In this document: piece after piece, positions 14,343-23,150 of the stretch
Numbering within the stretch: the stretch's first letter is position 1
How the letters are laid out: each line of letters starts with the position of its first letter
Assembly (NCBI GenBank): GCA_002389055.1
Contig: DGNT01000078.1
Location: 1 to 36,415, forward strand
DNA length: 36,415 nucleotides
Direction of reading: 5' to 3'
From: Alcanivorax sp. UBA4485
GTDB taxonomy: Bacteria; Pseudomonadota; Gammaproteobacteria; Pseudomonadales; Alcanivoracaceae
Program-made: the position numbers and the translations under genes
The notes under the pieces: generated by a model
The model's input: the letters and a program-made list of their open reading frames with translations, nothing else
Databases searched by the model: none
Told to the model about the DNA's origin: nothing

Positions 14343-14918
14343 ATGATAATGCTGATTCTCGGTTTGCTGATTTTCCTGGGTATTCACTGCGTCGGCTTCT
14401 TCCCGGAATGGCGGCAGCGCCGCGTCAATGGCATGGGCCTCTTGCCCTGGAAAGGCCTCTACAGCCTGATCGCTCTGGCTGGCTTCGTGCTGATCGTGCT
14501 GGGCTTTCAACGGGCTCGGCTGGACCCGGTGGTGTTGTACGCGCCGCCGGCGTGGCTGGGCCATCTCAATGCGTTGTTCACCCTGGTCGCCTTCATGCTG
14601 TTGGCCGCCGCCTATGTGCCCGGCAACCGTATTCGCGCCCGCCTCGGCCACCCTATGGTGGTGGGCACCAAAGTCTGGGCATTCGGCCACCTGCTGGCCA
14701 TCGGCCTGCTGCACGACGTGGTGCTGTTCGGTGCTTTCCTGGTGTGGGCGATCGTGGCGTTCGCCAGGCTGCGCCGCCGTGACCGCGCCCAGGGCGTCAC
14801 CTACGCGCCCGGTACCCTCAAGGGCGATGTGATTACGCTGGTGGTGGGCGTGCTTGCCTGGGCGCTGTTCGCCTTCTGGCTGCACGGCGCTCTGATCGGC
14901 GTGCGCCCGTTCGGTTGA
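14343..14918 (+). CDS. NnrU-family integral membrane protein
   Basis: A 191-residue polytopic membrane protein of the NnrU family (MIMLILGLLIFLGIHCVGFF; PWKGLYSLIALAGFVLIVLG; GTKVWAFGHLLAIGLLHDVV). About five to six hydrophobic segments are visible and the family histidines H15, H690-equivalent loop HLLAIGLLH are kept. NnrU was named from denitrification gene clusters, yet many carriers do not denitrify, and its reaction is not established; the fold is related to isoprenylcysteine- and thiol-methyltransferases. Here the next gene, 11 bases downstream, is a soluble SAM-dependent methyltransferase, probably co-transcribed. No nitrite or nitric oxide reductase genes are in the window. Confidence 0.9.
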   Translation: MIMLILGLLIFLGIHCVGFFPEWRQRRVNGMGLLPWKGLYSLIALAGFVLIVLGFQRARLDPVVLYAPPAWLGHLNALFTLVAFMLLAAAYVPGNRIRARLGHPMVVGTKVWAFGHLLAIGLLHDVVLFGAFLVWAIVAFARLRRRDRAQGVTYAPGTLKGDVITLVVGVLAWALFAFWLHGALIGVRPFG

Positions 14919-14929
14919 GAGGATAGTCA

Positions 14930-15625
14930 GTGAACGACAACGAACTGAAAGCCCTGTTTGACCAGATGGCGCCGGGCTACGACAAGCAGTGGGAAAGAAC
15001 CGCGCCGATCAACCAATGCCTGTACTTCCTCTTGGAGTCCGTGTTCGCGGCGTTGCCTGAGGACGCCAGGATTCTTTGCGTGGGCGCCGGCACCGGCAGT
15101 GAGATTCTGCATCTGGCCAGCCGCTTCCCCGGCTGGCGGTTCACCGCCGTGGAACCGGCCCGTGGCATGTTGGACGTGTGCCGGCGCCGGGCTGACGAGG
15201 CGGGCATCGCCGAGCGGTGCGAATTCCATGAAGGCTACCTGGATTCGTTACCGGCCGGTGCGTCTTACCAGGCCGCCACCAGCTTTCTGGTATCGCAGTT
15301 CATCCTGGATCAAACGGCGCGCTCGGCGTTCTTCGAACAGATCGCCGAGCGATTGGTGCCGGGTGGCATGCTGGCCAGTTCTGATTTGTCCACCGAGCAG
15401 GACGCGCCAGGTTACGACGATTTACTACGCGTCTGGCAGCGAACCATCACCCCCACGGACGTCAGCGACGAAGGGCTGCGCCGGATGAAAGCCACCTACG
15501 CCAAGGACGTGGCCGTGCTGCCGCCCGACCAGGTCGAGGCCATTCTGCGGGCCGGCGGCTTCGAGGCGCCACGAACCTTCTTCCAGGCCGGGTTGATTCG
15601 CGCCTGGTTCGCCCGGCGTCGCTAG
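14930..15625 (+). CDS. Class I SAM-dependent methyltransferase
   Basis: A 231-residue Rossmann-fold methyltransferase. Motif I is ILCVGAGTGSEILHLASRFP (the VGAGTGSE loop binds SAM), the acidic residue at the end of beta-2 is in FTAVEPARGML (Glu), and the post-motif region FLVSQFILDQTARSAFFEQI is typical of methyltransferase type 11/12. Start is GTG 14930 with GAGAGGA upstream; the gene follows nnrU by 11 bases and is probably in the same transcript. It converges on the monooxygenase gene with only 14 bases between stops. The methyl acceptor cannot be deduced; small molecules are the usual substrates in this group. Confidence 0.9.
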   Translation: MNDNELKALFDQMAPGYDKQWERTAPINQCLYFLLESVFAALPEDARILCVGAGTGSEILHLASRFPGWRFTAVEPARGMLDVCRRRADEAGIAERCEFHEGYLDSLPAGASYQAATSFLVSQFILDQTARSAFFEQIAERLVPGGMLASSDLSTEQDAPGYDDLLRVWQRTITPTDVSDEGLRRMKATYAKDVAVLPPDQVEAILRAGGFEAPRTFFQAGLIRAWFARRR

Positions 15626-15639
15626 AGTACCGCCCGGGA

Positions 15640-16053
15640 TCAGGCGAATACCTCTTTGCTCATTAGTACATCGAGGCGGTGCACATGCGCCGGGCGTGCC
15701 AGAATGTCGTTCATCCGCGCCACGTCCCGGAATATCTCGCCGCCGCCCCCTTCCACATGCGCTTGGCGGCCGGCGCGGCTGGGGAAGACTTCAAAGATGC
15801 CGAAGGTCGACCGCGAATAGCGTACGGCATACCAGGGTCCGGTGGCGGGTTCGTCTTGCACGCACCCCAGAATGTCCTCGAGCATGCGGATTACCTCGTT
15901 CTCCTTGCCGGGCAGTGCTTCGATGTGGATGTAGAAGGCTTTACGGCCTTCTTCGTCATCGTTGCCGGAGACCTCGACGCCCCGGTGAGGGCGGGCGGCT
16001 ATCGGCTGTGGTTGCGGGGTCGGTCCCGGATTGCGGGTGGCGTTATCGGTCAT
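15640..16053 (-). CDS. Antibiotic biosynthesis monooxygenase (ABM) family protein
   Basis: A 137-residue protein with one dimeric ferredoxin-like ABM domain in its C-terminal part (FYIHIEALPGKENEVIRMLE; WYAVRYSRSTFGIFEVFPSR; then the GGGGEIFRDVARMNDILA stretch). ABM proteins include quinol and anthrone monooxygenases and haem-degrading enzymes, but many single-domain members have no known substrate. The first ~35 residues are Pro/Arg-rich and unlike the family core. It is divergent from an AraC regulator 130 bases away, which is the likely controller. A later start at the core is possible, but no better ribosome site was found. Confidence 0.82.
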   Translation of the reverse strand: MTDNATRNPGPTPQPQPIAARPHRGVEVSGNDDEEGRKAFYIHIEALPGKENEVIRMLEDILGCVQDEPATGPWYAVRYSRSTFGIFEVFPSRAGRQAHVEGGGGEIFRDVARMNDILARPAHVHRLDVLMSKEVFA

Positions 16054-16183
16054 GGTGTTCTCCCGTTGCTGAGGTTTATACGGTAGTCGGAGGCGGGCAA
16101 CGTAGGATGCTTAAAACACGCTCGTTTTTGCCTGATTGTCCTGGGTGCCTGTACCCGGAGCCGACACTGGATAACAATGGGGC

Positions 16184-17062
16184 ATGTCCGATGCCTTGCG
16201 CCAAGCCGTAGATCACTACACCCGAACCCACGCCGACGCGGCGGGGATCGCCCCGACGCCGGTGCCGGGGCTGTTTCTGGTGCGTGGTACTGTCCCCGGA
16301 GGGCTGGAGCACACCATCGCCAGCCCGCTGGTGTGTCTGGTGTTGCAGGGAAGCAAGCAGGTCACCATCGGCAACCGGGACCTCAGCTTTGCATCTGGGG
16401 ATTCAATGATCGTTCCGGCCGCGATGCCCACCGTCAGCCGCATCAGTGAGGCCAGCATCGCCAGGCCCTACCTGGCGTTTGCGCTGGACTTGGATCCGTC
16501 GGTGATTGCGGAGCTGGATGCGGCGATCGACGGTGCTGAACAGCCCGCTCTGGAAACGCCCGCCGTTATCGATAACCACCTTCGTGATGCCGTGCTCCGG
16601 CTGGTGCGGCTGCTGGATCGCCCCGCTTCGCTGGCGGTGCTGGGCACGTCGCTGGTGCGCGAGATCCACTATTGGCTGCTGCTCGGCGAGCAGGGTGAAG
16701 CGATTCGGCGGCTCGGCCCGCCGAACGGCCGTGTTCGGCGCATCGCGCGGGCCGTGGCGATACTGCGCCGAGACTATGCGCAGCCGCTGACCATTGAGCG
16801 GCTGGCCAGGGAAGCCGGCATGAGCCGGTCCGCCTTCCACCAGCATTTCCGCGCGGTCACCACGGTGTCGCCGCTGCAGTTTCAGAAGCAGCTGCGTTTG
16901 ATCGAAGCGCGCCGACTGATGCTGGCGGAGGGCAAGAGCGCCAGCCGCGCCGCGTTCGATGTCGGCTACGCCAGCGTGCCGCAGTTTACTCGCGAATACG
17001 CGCGGATGTTCGCCTTGCCGCCGGTAAAAGACCGCAAGCAGGTTAACGACCAGACGGCGTAG
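16184..17062 (+). CDS. AraC-family transcription regulator
   Basis: A 292-residue AraC-family activator with an N-terminal AraC_N ligand-type domain (about 25-175: LEHTIASPLVCLVLQGSKQV, ASGDSMIVPAAMPTVSRISE) and a C-terminal pair of helix-turn-helix motifs (about 185-285: LTIERLAREAGMSRSAFHQH, ASRAAFDVGYASVPQFTREY). This subgroup usually activates a divergent gene for an oxidoreductase or monooxygenase, matching its placement next to the ABM gene. The final residues (VKDRKQVNDQTA) differ from the normal PVRDxxRLR-type end but length is normal. Effector unknown. Confidence 0.93.
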   Translation: MSDALRQAVDHYTRTHADAAGIAPTPVPGLFLVRGTVPGGLEHTIASPLVCLVLQGSKQVTIGNRDLSFASGDSMIVPAAMPTVSRISEASIARPYLAFALDLDPSVIAELDAAIDGAEQPALETPAVIDNHLRDAVLRLVRLLDRPASLAVLGTSLVREIHYWLLLGEQGEAIRRLGPPNGRVRRIARAVAILRRDYAQPLTIERLAREAGMSRSAFHQHFRAVTTVSPLQFQKQLRLIEARRLMLAEGKSASRAAFDVGYASVPQFTREYARMFALPPVKDRKQVNDQTA

Positions 17063-17137
17063 CTGGCCGCCTAGCGCCCCGGCGGCTCCGCCTCCTGTAA
17101 CGGGCCCAGCTCAACCTGAACCCATTTCATTGCACTG

Positions 17138-17770
17138 CTACCCGTGCCGGGCGACAGCGCGGACTTTCCCAGTGGGGCCGCCACCACAATAGAAAAGCCC
17201 GTTGCCGTCGTAGGTCAGCCCGGATACATGCACGCCTTCGGGCATGTCGATGCGCTCGAGCACGTCGCCGGTCTGCGAATCAATGTGCCGCAGGTCGGCG
17301 TCGTCGCCTTCCCAGGTGCCGTGCCAGAGTTCGTCGTTGATCCAGGTCACGCCGGTGACGAAGCGGTCGGACTCCAGAGTGCGCAGTACGGCGCCGGTTT
17401 CCGGATCCACTTGATGAATCTTTCGTTTCCGGTACTGGCCGACCCACAGCGAGCCTTCCGCCCAGGCCATGCCGGAGTCCTCGCCGTCGCCGGGGGCCGG
17501 CAGGCTGGCGAGTATATCGCCGGTCTTCGGGTCGATTTTGTGGATCTGCTTTTCGGCGATCTGGTAGAGGTGGGTGCCGTCGAAGGCGGTGCCGGCGTCC
17601 GCCGCCACGTTCAGTGTTTGTTGTATTTCACCGCTGGCCGGGTCCAGGGCCTGGAGCTTGTCGCCGGTGGCCAGCCAGACGTAACGGCCGTCGTAGTCCA
17701 CGCCGCCCACCGTTGACGCGCCGGGGAAGGGGCCGTACTCGCGGGTGATTCGTGCTTGTGACTGTTTCAT
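17138..17770 (-). CDS. Beta-propeller protein, glutamine cyclotransferase-like
   Basis: A 210-residue protein made of repeated four-strand blades of the form x-x-G-x-x-W-(14)-D-P-x-T/S-G-x-(I/V). At least four repeats are visible: YVWLATGDKLQALDPASGEI, LYQIAEKQIHKIDPKTGDIL, SLWVGQYRKRKIHQVDPETG and ELWHGTWEGDDADLRHIDSQ. This YVTN/PQQ-like pattern is often annotated as glutaminyl-peptide cyclotransferase-like. No signal peptide is seen, so it is probably cytoplasmic. It lies 31 bases downstream of the TPR/winged-helix regulator on the same strand, and the two are likely co-transcribed. A binding or sensor role for the propeller is as plausible as catalysis. Confidence 0.82.
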   Translation of the reverse strand: MKQSQARITREYGPFPGASTVGGVDYDGRYVWLATGDKLQALDPASGEIQQTLNVAADAGTAFDGTHLYQIAEKQIHKIDPKTGDILASLPAPGDGEDSGMAWAEGSLWVGQYRKRKIHQVDPETGAVLRTLESDRFVTGVTWINDELWHGTWEGDDADLRHIDSQTGDVLERIDMPEGVHVSGLTYDGNGLFYCGGGPTGKVRAVARHG

Positions 17771-17801
17771 GGTGATGTCCTCCTTTTAGGTTCAGGCCAT
17801 C

Positions 17802-19019
17802 CTAGCCGCCCGGCAGTGGCGCGGTGAGTAACAAGGTTGTCGTGAATCCGAGCACCGGCGACGCCACCCAGCGGCGCGCGCGGCCTTGCCCCAGGGCTTC
17901 CACTTTGCCGGCGTTCGCCAAGGCGTCCAGCGCCCGTTGCACGGTGCGTTGGCTGGTGCCGAGCGCCAGCGCCAGGGCGGAGCTGGACCAGGCTTCGCCG
18001 TCGGAAAGAAACGCCAGTATCGGCGCGTGCTTGTCTTCCACCGGCCGGGCCAGCACGGCGACATCGCCGGTCAGCGGCTCCAGCTTGAAGCCGTGACGGG
18101 TGGCGTGCAGCCGGGCCAGCGGGCGTAGCGCTTTGCGCAGCCGGCCGATTTCCACGCGCAGGCGCGCCCGGTGGGAATCCTCCACCTGGCGCAGGCGGAA
18201 GGCGCGTTCGATCAAGGTGTCGCGGCGGGCGTCGCCGGGCCAGGCTTCGGCCAGCGTGCGCGCCAGGGTGAATAACACCGGGCGCGTCGCCAGTTCGATG
18301 ACGGTGTTGGCCTGGCGCACGCTGTAGCGGCAGGCGTCCACCACCAGGCTGGGCGAGGCGAACAGCGTTTCCACGTCATCGAGCCGTACTGGTCTTTCGT
18401 CACCCCGTGCCACCAGTCGCGCCGCCGGCGCCTGCAGCACCCGAGCGGTTTTGTTCACTTCATTGATGAGTGCGGCAATGCCCGAGCGGCGCGCCGCTAG
18501 CCCGGCCTGGTCCAGCGCTGCGCGCGCGGTCCCTGTGTCGAGCCGGCGTAACGCGATGCCGGCGGCGGCCAGTCCGTGTGTGGCTTGAAGGGCAGGTGGT
18601 AAGGTGTCGCAGGGCAGCGCTTCCAGCTGCTCTTTCGCTTCGTCGAGCCGGCCGATCAGCAGTAGACGGTGAATCGTCAGGTAGCGCGCGTGCGCGGCGT
18701 TCACGGTATCGCCATGGTGTTGCAGCGTTTCCCGGGCGGTGTCCAGCGCCTTCGACGAGTCGTGCAGGTCGCGGGCGGCGAGCGCCACTTCCGCTTCGGC
18801 GACCACACAGCGGGCGCGGGCCACCGTTTCCCGTGGCGTGAACGCTCGCGCGGCGCGGCGCAACAGGGCCCGGGCGCGGGCCAGGTCGCCGAGCTGCGCC
18901 ATGGCGATGCCGCGCAACGCCAGCGCCGGCGCGTCGTCGCGCAGCGCGATCTGGTTCAGCGCACGCAGCGGGTCGCCGCCGGCCAGCGCCCGCGCCGCCG
19001 CTGAAATCAGCGAATCCAT
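17802..19019 (-). CDS. TPR-containing regulator with C-terminal winged helix
   Basis: A 405-residue protein. The N-terminal half (about 1-200) is Ala/Arg-rich and alpha-helical with TPR-like repeats (ALALRGIAMAQLGDLARARA; TVNAAHARYLTIHRLLLIGR; GIALRRLDTGTARAALDQAG). The C-terminal part contains a probable OmpR/SARP-like winged helix (VEIGRLRKALRPLARLHATR) and a final DeoR/GntR-like HTH (SSALALALGTSQRTVQRALD, ALANAGKVEALGQGRARRWV). It looks like a transcription regulator in which the helical repeat region senses a partner. It is followed by the beta-propeller gene and divergent from a VOC gene 84 bases away. I do not recognise a characterised homologue. Confidence 0.78.
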   Translation of the reverse strand: MDSLISAAARALAGGDPLRALNQIALRDDAPALALRGIAMAQLGDLARARALLRRAARAFTPRETVARARCVVAEAEVALAARDLHDSSKALDTARETLQHHGDTVNAAHARYLTIHRLLLIGRLDEAKEQLEALPCDTLPPALQATHGLAAAGIALRRLDTGTARAALDQAGLAARRSGIAALINEVNKTARVLQAPAARLVARGDERPVRLDDVETLFASPSLVVDACRYSVRQANTVIELATRPVLFTLARTLAEAWPGDARRDTLIERAFRLRQVEDSHRARLRVEIGRLRKALRPLARLHATRHGFKLEPLTGDVAVLARPVEDKHAPILAFLSDGEAWSSSALALALGTSQRTVQRALDALANAGKVEALGQGRARRWVASPVLGFTTTLLLTAPLPGG

Positions 19020-19103
19020 AGGGGTGCCACCATGTGTCTCCGCCTGTTATAACCGCTCTGAGTCTAGCAGTGATGAACGAACGCGCGACACGCGAGGTGC
19101 TCC

Positions 19104-19454
19104 ATGAAAGTGAAACGCATCATGGCCAACACGGCCACTTCCGATCTGGACAAAGCCGACCGCTTTTACGGCGAGATTCTGGGCCTGGAACGGCTAATGG
19201 ACCACGGCTGGTTCCGCACCTATGGCTCCCATGAAACCATGATGGTGCAGGTCAGCTTCGGGTCCGAGGGCGGTTCGGGCACGCCGGTCCCTGATCTGTC
19301 CATTGAGGTGGACGATCTGGAAGGCGCCTTGTCCCGGTTCAAGCAGGCCGGTGTGCCGATTGAGTACGGGCCGGTCAGCGAGCCCTGGGGCGTGCGTCGC
19401 TTCTACGTGCGCGACCCGTTCGGCAAGCTGCTCAATATTCTGCAGCACGAGTGA
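19104..19454 (+). CDS. VOC-family protein
   Basis: A 116-residue vicinal-oxygen-chelate protein: IMANTATSDLDKADRFYGEI opens the first module and GVRRFYVRDPFGKLLNILQH closes the second. The pattern RDPFGKLLNILQ is typical of bleomycin-resistance/glyoxalase-like proteins found near regulators. Start ATG 19104 has GAGGTG five bases upstream; an internal ATG at 19122 is possible. It is divergent from the TPR/winged-helix regulator, which makes that regulator a candidate controller. Substrate unknown. Confidence 0.88.
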   Translation: MKVKRIMANTATSDLDKADRFYGEILGLERLMDHGWFRTYGSHETMMVQVSFGSEGGSGTPVPDLSIEVDDLEGALSRFKQAGVPIEYGPVSEPWGVRRFYVRDPFGKLLNILQHE

Positions 19455-19565
19455 ACCCCGTGGCGCGCCGGGTTACCTAATGTCCACCTTGTTTGGCACG
19501 AAAGGCCCGTTACACGGCTGTTGCGCCCCGCCATGATGGCCTCTGACTTGGAAAAGAGGCCGATT

Positions 19566-20624
19566 ATGCAAATCGATACGAGCACGCCGGTGATGGTCAC
19601 CGGCGCCACCGGCTATGTGGCCGGACGACTGGTGGAGCGGCTGCTGGAGGAAGGCGTCACCGTGCACGCGGCGGTGCGCAATCCGGACGACAGCCGCAAA
19701 CTTCAGTATTTGAACGCCATCGCCGAAAAGACGCCGGGCACTATCCGCTACTTCAAGGCGGACCTGCTCTCACCCGGCTCCTACGCGGAAGCCATGGCCG
19801 GCTGTTCGGTGGTGTTTCACACCGCGTCGCCGTTCACCACCACGGTGAAGGACCCGCAGAAAGAGCTGGTGGAACCGGCGCAGCTGGGCACCCGCAATGT
19901 GCTGGAAACCGTCAACGACACCCCGTCCGTGAAGCGGGTGGTGCTGACCAGCAGCTGCGCGGCGATCTACGGCGACAACGCGGACCTGAAGCACACCACC
20001 AACGGCGTGTTCACCGAAGCGGACTGGAACACCAGTTCGTCCCTGAGCCATCAGCCCTACGCCTACTCCAAGACCGTGGCGGAAAAAGAAGGCTGGAAAA
20101 TCGCCGACGCCCAGGACCGCTGGGATCTGGTCACCATCAATCCGTCCCTGGTGGTGGGGCCGGGTATTAACCCGAACGCCACCTCGGAAAGTTTCGATAT
20201 TCTGCGTCAGTTCGGCGATGGCACCGCGAAGCCCGGCGTGCCCGATGTGGGCATCGGCGTGGTGGACGTGCGTGAGGTGGCCGAAGCGCATCTGCGCGCC
20301 GCCTACCTGCCTGAAGCCAATGGCCGCTATATCCTCTCCGGCCACGACACCGACTTCCCGGAGATGGCCGCCGTGCTGCGCCGCCGCTTCGGCAAGAAAT
20401 ACCCGATCCCCAAGCGCACCCTGCCCAAGGCCGCCGTGTGGCTGGTCGGGCCCGTGGTGAACAAAACCCTCACCCGCAAGTTCGTCAGCCGTAACGTCAA
20501 CTTGCCGTGGCGAGCCGACAACAGCCGTAGCCGCGAGCAGCTCGGCATCCAGTACCGCCCGTTGGACCAGTCCCTGAACGAATTCTTCCAGCAGCTGGTG
20601 GACAGCGGCCAGTTGAAGAAGTAA
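19566..20624 (+). CDS. NAD(P)-dependent epimerase/aldehyde reductase (extended SDR)
   Basis: A 352-residue extended short-chain dehydrogenase of the dihydroflavonol-reductase-like group, which reduces aldehydes or ketones with NADPH. The cofactor motif is VMVTGATGYVAGRLVERLL (TGxxGxxG), RNPDDSRK follows beta-2 and its Arg suggests NADPH, and the catalytic residues are Ser in TSSCAAIYGD, then YAYSKTVAEK (Tyr and Lys). ATG 19566 has AAAGAGG upstream; the longer in-frame start at 19521 yields a non-homologous leader. It stands alone between a VOC gene and the diguanylate cyclase gene. The physiological substrate is not deducible. Confidence 0.92.
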   Translation: MQIDTSTPVMVTGATGYVAGRLVERLLEEGVTVHAAVRNPDDSRKLQYLNAIAEKTPGTIRYFKADLLSPGSYAEAMAGCSVVFHTASPFTTTVKDPQKELVEPAQLGTRNVLETVNDTPSVKRVVLTSSCAAIYGDNADLKHTTNGVFTEADWNTSSSLSHQPYAYSKTVAEKEGWKIADAQDRWDLVTINPSLVVGPGINPNATSESFDILRQFGDGTAKPGVPDVGIGVVDVREVAEAHLRAAYLPEANGRYILSGHDTDFPEMAAVLRRRFGKKYPIPKRTLPKAAVWLVGPVVNKTLTRKFVSRNVNLPWRADNSRSREQLGIQYRPLDQSLNEFFQQLVDSGQLKK

Positions 20625-20733
20625 CAGCGCCGGCCCGTCCGGGCGATAGGGGAGGGGGCGGCCCACGGGGTGGCGTTATACGGTGATTACTCTACACTTC
20701 TAGCTGTCTTTGACGCCGACGATGAGATAGGCC

Positions 20734-22161
20734 ATGCCCCCCACTGATCCTTATTCCCACGATCAGGCGCACCACGCCGAAACCGCGAACCGCGATGATT
20801 TAACGGAGTGGTCGTTGTTCTCGCTGGCGACCCTGTTCGACTCGCTCCCTGAGGCCGTGGTAGTGGCGGACCGTGAGCGCCGGGTGCGGTATGTCAATAC
20901 GGCGGCGGTGACGCTCTTCGGGTACAGTCTGCAAGACTTGCAGGGCCGGAAGACCGAAATTCTGTATGCGGACCCGACCGACTTCCTGAACCTGGGCAAG
21001 GAGCGTTATAACCCACAGGCGGACCCGGTCTTTTCAGCGTACAGGGTATTATATCGCTCTTCCGACGGCGCCACGTTTCTGGGGCAAACGTCCGCCGGGG
21101 GGTTGCCCAGCGCCTCGGGTGAAATCCAGGGATACCTGGCGTTGGTTCGGCCCGCGCGTTCCGCGGAGCAATCCGTTGATACCTTGCAACGGTTGCATTC
21201 CATCACCGCCGATACCGAACGGGATCATGGCGCCAGGCTAGCCGCTATCCTTGAGCTGGGAGCGCGGCACTTTGGCTTGGAACTGGCGATTCTGTCCAGC
21301 ATCCAGGATGACGTGTACCGGGTCGAGCATTGCCACGACCCGGCCGGCGGTGTGTCGCCGGGCACCACCTTTGATCTTGGCGGTACCTATTGCGTGCACG
21401 CCCTGGAGGCGGGCGGCCCGGTGGGCTTTCATCACGCCGGGGAAAGTGAGATCCGCACCCATCCGTGCTACCGCGATTTCGGCCTGGAGGCCTATATCGG
21501 CAGCCCAATCCAGGTGAACGGCAAGCTGTACGGCACGGTGAATTTTTCCTCGGTGCGGGCCTGTGAGCCCTTTTCCCGTGACGATCTGGTGTTCATGCAG
21601 CTGCTGGCGGACACGGTGGGCTACGAGATTCACCAAAATGCCATGCGCGATCAGCTCAGCCTGCTGGCGCGTACCGACGAGCTGACCGGGCTGGCCAATC
21701 GGCGCGCAGTGATGGAATCGCTGCACTGGCAAATGTCGCATTCGTTGCGATCCGATTTGCCGCTGACCGTGATGTCGCTGGATCTGGACCATTTCAAAGC
21801 GATCAATGACACCTGGGGCCACGGGGTCGGGGATTATGTGCTGCGCGGCTTCTCCGAACTGCTGGGCGGCGTCACCCGCGAGGTGGATCTGTGCGGGCGG
21901 CTTGGGGGGGAGGAGTTCATCGTGGTGCTCCCGGACACGGATACCAGCGGCGGCTGTGTGGTGGGTGACCGCTTGCGCCGGCGTCTCGCGGAGACGCCGA
22001 TGTCGGTGTCGGAAGGCGAATCGATCAACGTCACGGTGAGCGCGGGACTGACGTCGCTGCAGCCGGGGGATACCCTGGAATCGATTCTCCAACGCGTTGA
22101 CCATGCCCTGTATCAGGCCAAACAGAGCGGCCGTGACCGTTTGTGCATTGCCCAGGACTAG
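20734..22161 (+). CDS. PAS-GAF-GGDEF diguanylate cyclase
   Basis: A 475-residue sensor enzyme that makes c-di-GMP from two GTP. The PAS domain lies at about 28-145 (LFDSLPEAVVVADRERRVRY; NTAAVTLFGYSLQDLQGRK), a GAF domain at about 165-300 and the GGDEF domain at 312-473 with active site RLGGEEF (389-395) and metal/GTP residues in SLDLDHFKAINDTWGHGVGD. R382-E-V-D385, five residues before GGEEF, is the RxxD product-inhibition site, so feedback control is expected. No membrane segment or signal peptide is seen, so it is cytosolic and senses an internal cue. The ligand is unknown. It is monocistronic; its stop is 216 bases before the beta-lactamase gene, an interval in which I see nothing of note. 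Confidence 0.95.
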   Translation: MPPTDPYSHDQAHHAETANRDDLTEWSLFSLATLFDSLPEAVVVADRERRVRYVNTAAVTLFGYSLQDLQGRKTEILYADPTDFLNLGKERYNPQADPVFSAYRVLYRSSDGATFLGQTSAGGLPSASGEIQGYLALVRPARSAEQSVDTLQRLHSITADTERDHGARLAAILELGARHFGLELAILSSIQDDVYRVEHCHDPAGGVSPGTTFDLGGTYCVHALEAGGPVGFHHAGESEIRTHPCYRDFGLEAYIGSPIQVNGKLYGTVNFSSVRACEPFSRDDLVFMQLLADTVGYEIHQNAMRDQLSLLARTDELTGLANRRAVMESLHWQMSHSLRSDLPLTVMSLDLDHFKAINDTWGHGVGDYVLRGFSELLGGVTREVDLCGRLGGEEFIVVLPDTDTSGGCVVGDRLRRRLAETPMSVSEGESINVTVSAGLTSLQPGDTLESILQRVDHALYQAKQSGRDRLCIAQD

Positions 22162-22377
22162 CCTGGTATGCCGTGCAAACAGCGGTCCGGATTAAGCCGT
22201 CGCTGGCCGGCCTCGCCGGCGCTGTTTGGGTAGTGGCCGGTGAAATCCCGCTGCGCCTGGTTAACGGCGAAGCCCGTCCGCGAATGTTTCGCCCGCGGTT
22301 ATGCCGAGTCCGTCATGGCACGCACTTCGATGCAGGGTTAATGTCGGTGTCTTTTCCATTGGAAGCGGGACCCTTGC

Positions 22378-23136
22378 ATGAAACACCACACCTTTTTGGC
22401 CCCCTGGTTGTTGATCGCCGCCCTGTTGATGGCCGGCTGCCTAAGCCATAACCGCCATTCTCCGTCGGCGAACCCGGGGCTCCACGTCGAGCAGCTTGAG
22501 CCTGGTGTCTGGATGCACACCTCCTACAACACCTTCGACGGCGTGCTGTATCCCTCCAACGGGTTGATCGTGCGCGAAGGCGATCACCTGGTGCTGCTGG
22601 ATTCCGCCTGGGGCGCCGAGGCCACCGAAGAGCTGCTGGTCTGGATCGACGAAGAGATCGGTTTGCCGGTGGACCGGGCGCTGTCCACGCATTTTCACAG
22701 CGACCGCACCGGCGGCGTGGCGGTGCTGGACGCCGCGGGCATCCCGGTCTGGTCGCACCCGATGACGCAACGCCTGAGCGCGGAAGAGGGCAATCCGGTG
22801 CCAGCTAACGCGTTGAAGGGCATTGAAGCCCCGGGCAGCACCACCGGTTTCGGCAGTTTGGAAGTGCTCTACCCTGGCGGCGGCCACGCCCGCGACAACA
22901 TCATGGTGTGGCTGCCCGACCGAAAGATGCTTTACGGTGGCTGCGCGGTGCGCGAACTGGCCACCGATAGCCTGGGCAATACCGCCGACGCGGACCTGGC
23001 CTACTGGCCGCAAGCGATTAGTAATGCCCAGGCAACGTACCCCGAAGCCAGGGTCGTGATCCCCGGCCACGGCAAGCCCGGCGGCCCCGAGTTGCTTGAG
23101 CACATGCATACGTTGTTTGAAGACAGCGGCACCTGA
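22378..23136 (+). CDS. Subclass B1 metallo-beta-lactamase, lipoprotein, VIM/NDM-like
   Basis: A 252-residue zinc beta-lactamase. The N-terminus MKHHTFLAPWLLIAALLMAG ends in a lipobox with Cys21, so the mature enzyme should be lipid-anchored, as NDM-1 is. Zinc ligands are complete: HFHSDR (H105, H107, D109), GGGH (H170), GGC (C189) and PGHG (H231), the B1 pattern His116-His118-Asp120-His196-Cys221-His263. Stretches such as STHFHSDRTGG, LYGGCAVREL and GNTADADLAYWPQAI closely follow VIM enzymes, while the N-terminal WMHTSYNTFDGV resembles NDM. The position matching VIM residue 224 is Arg (R192). It should hydrolyse penicillins and carbapenems; this is inferred, not measured. No integron, IS or resistance island flanks it, so it looks like a resident chromosomal gene. 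Ribosome site is modest. Confidence 0.94.
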   Translation: MKHHTFLAPWLLIAALLMAGCLSHNRHSPSANPGLHVEQLEPGVWMHTSYNTFDGVLYPSNGLIVREGDHLVLLDSAWGAEATEELLVWIDEEIGLPVDRALSTHFHSDRTGGVAVLDAAGIPVWSHPMTQRLSAEEGNPVPANALKGIEAPGSTTGFGSLEVLYPGGGHARDNIMVWLPDRKMLYGGCAVRELATDSLGNTADADLAYWPQAISNAQATYPEARVVIPGHGKPGGPELLEHMHTLFEDSGT

Positions 23137-23150
23137 ACAGGGACGGTTTT

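Noticed and set aside
14612..14800. Denitrification locus suggested by NnrU
   Set aside because: No nitrite, nitric oxide or nitrous oxide reductase genes are present; NnrU alone is widespread.
22378..23136. Mobile resistance cassette around the metallo-beta-lactamase
   Set aside because: No attC-like site, integrase, insertion sequence or other resistance gene was found on either side.
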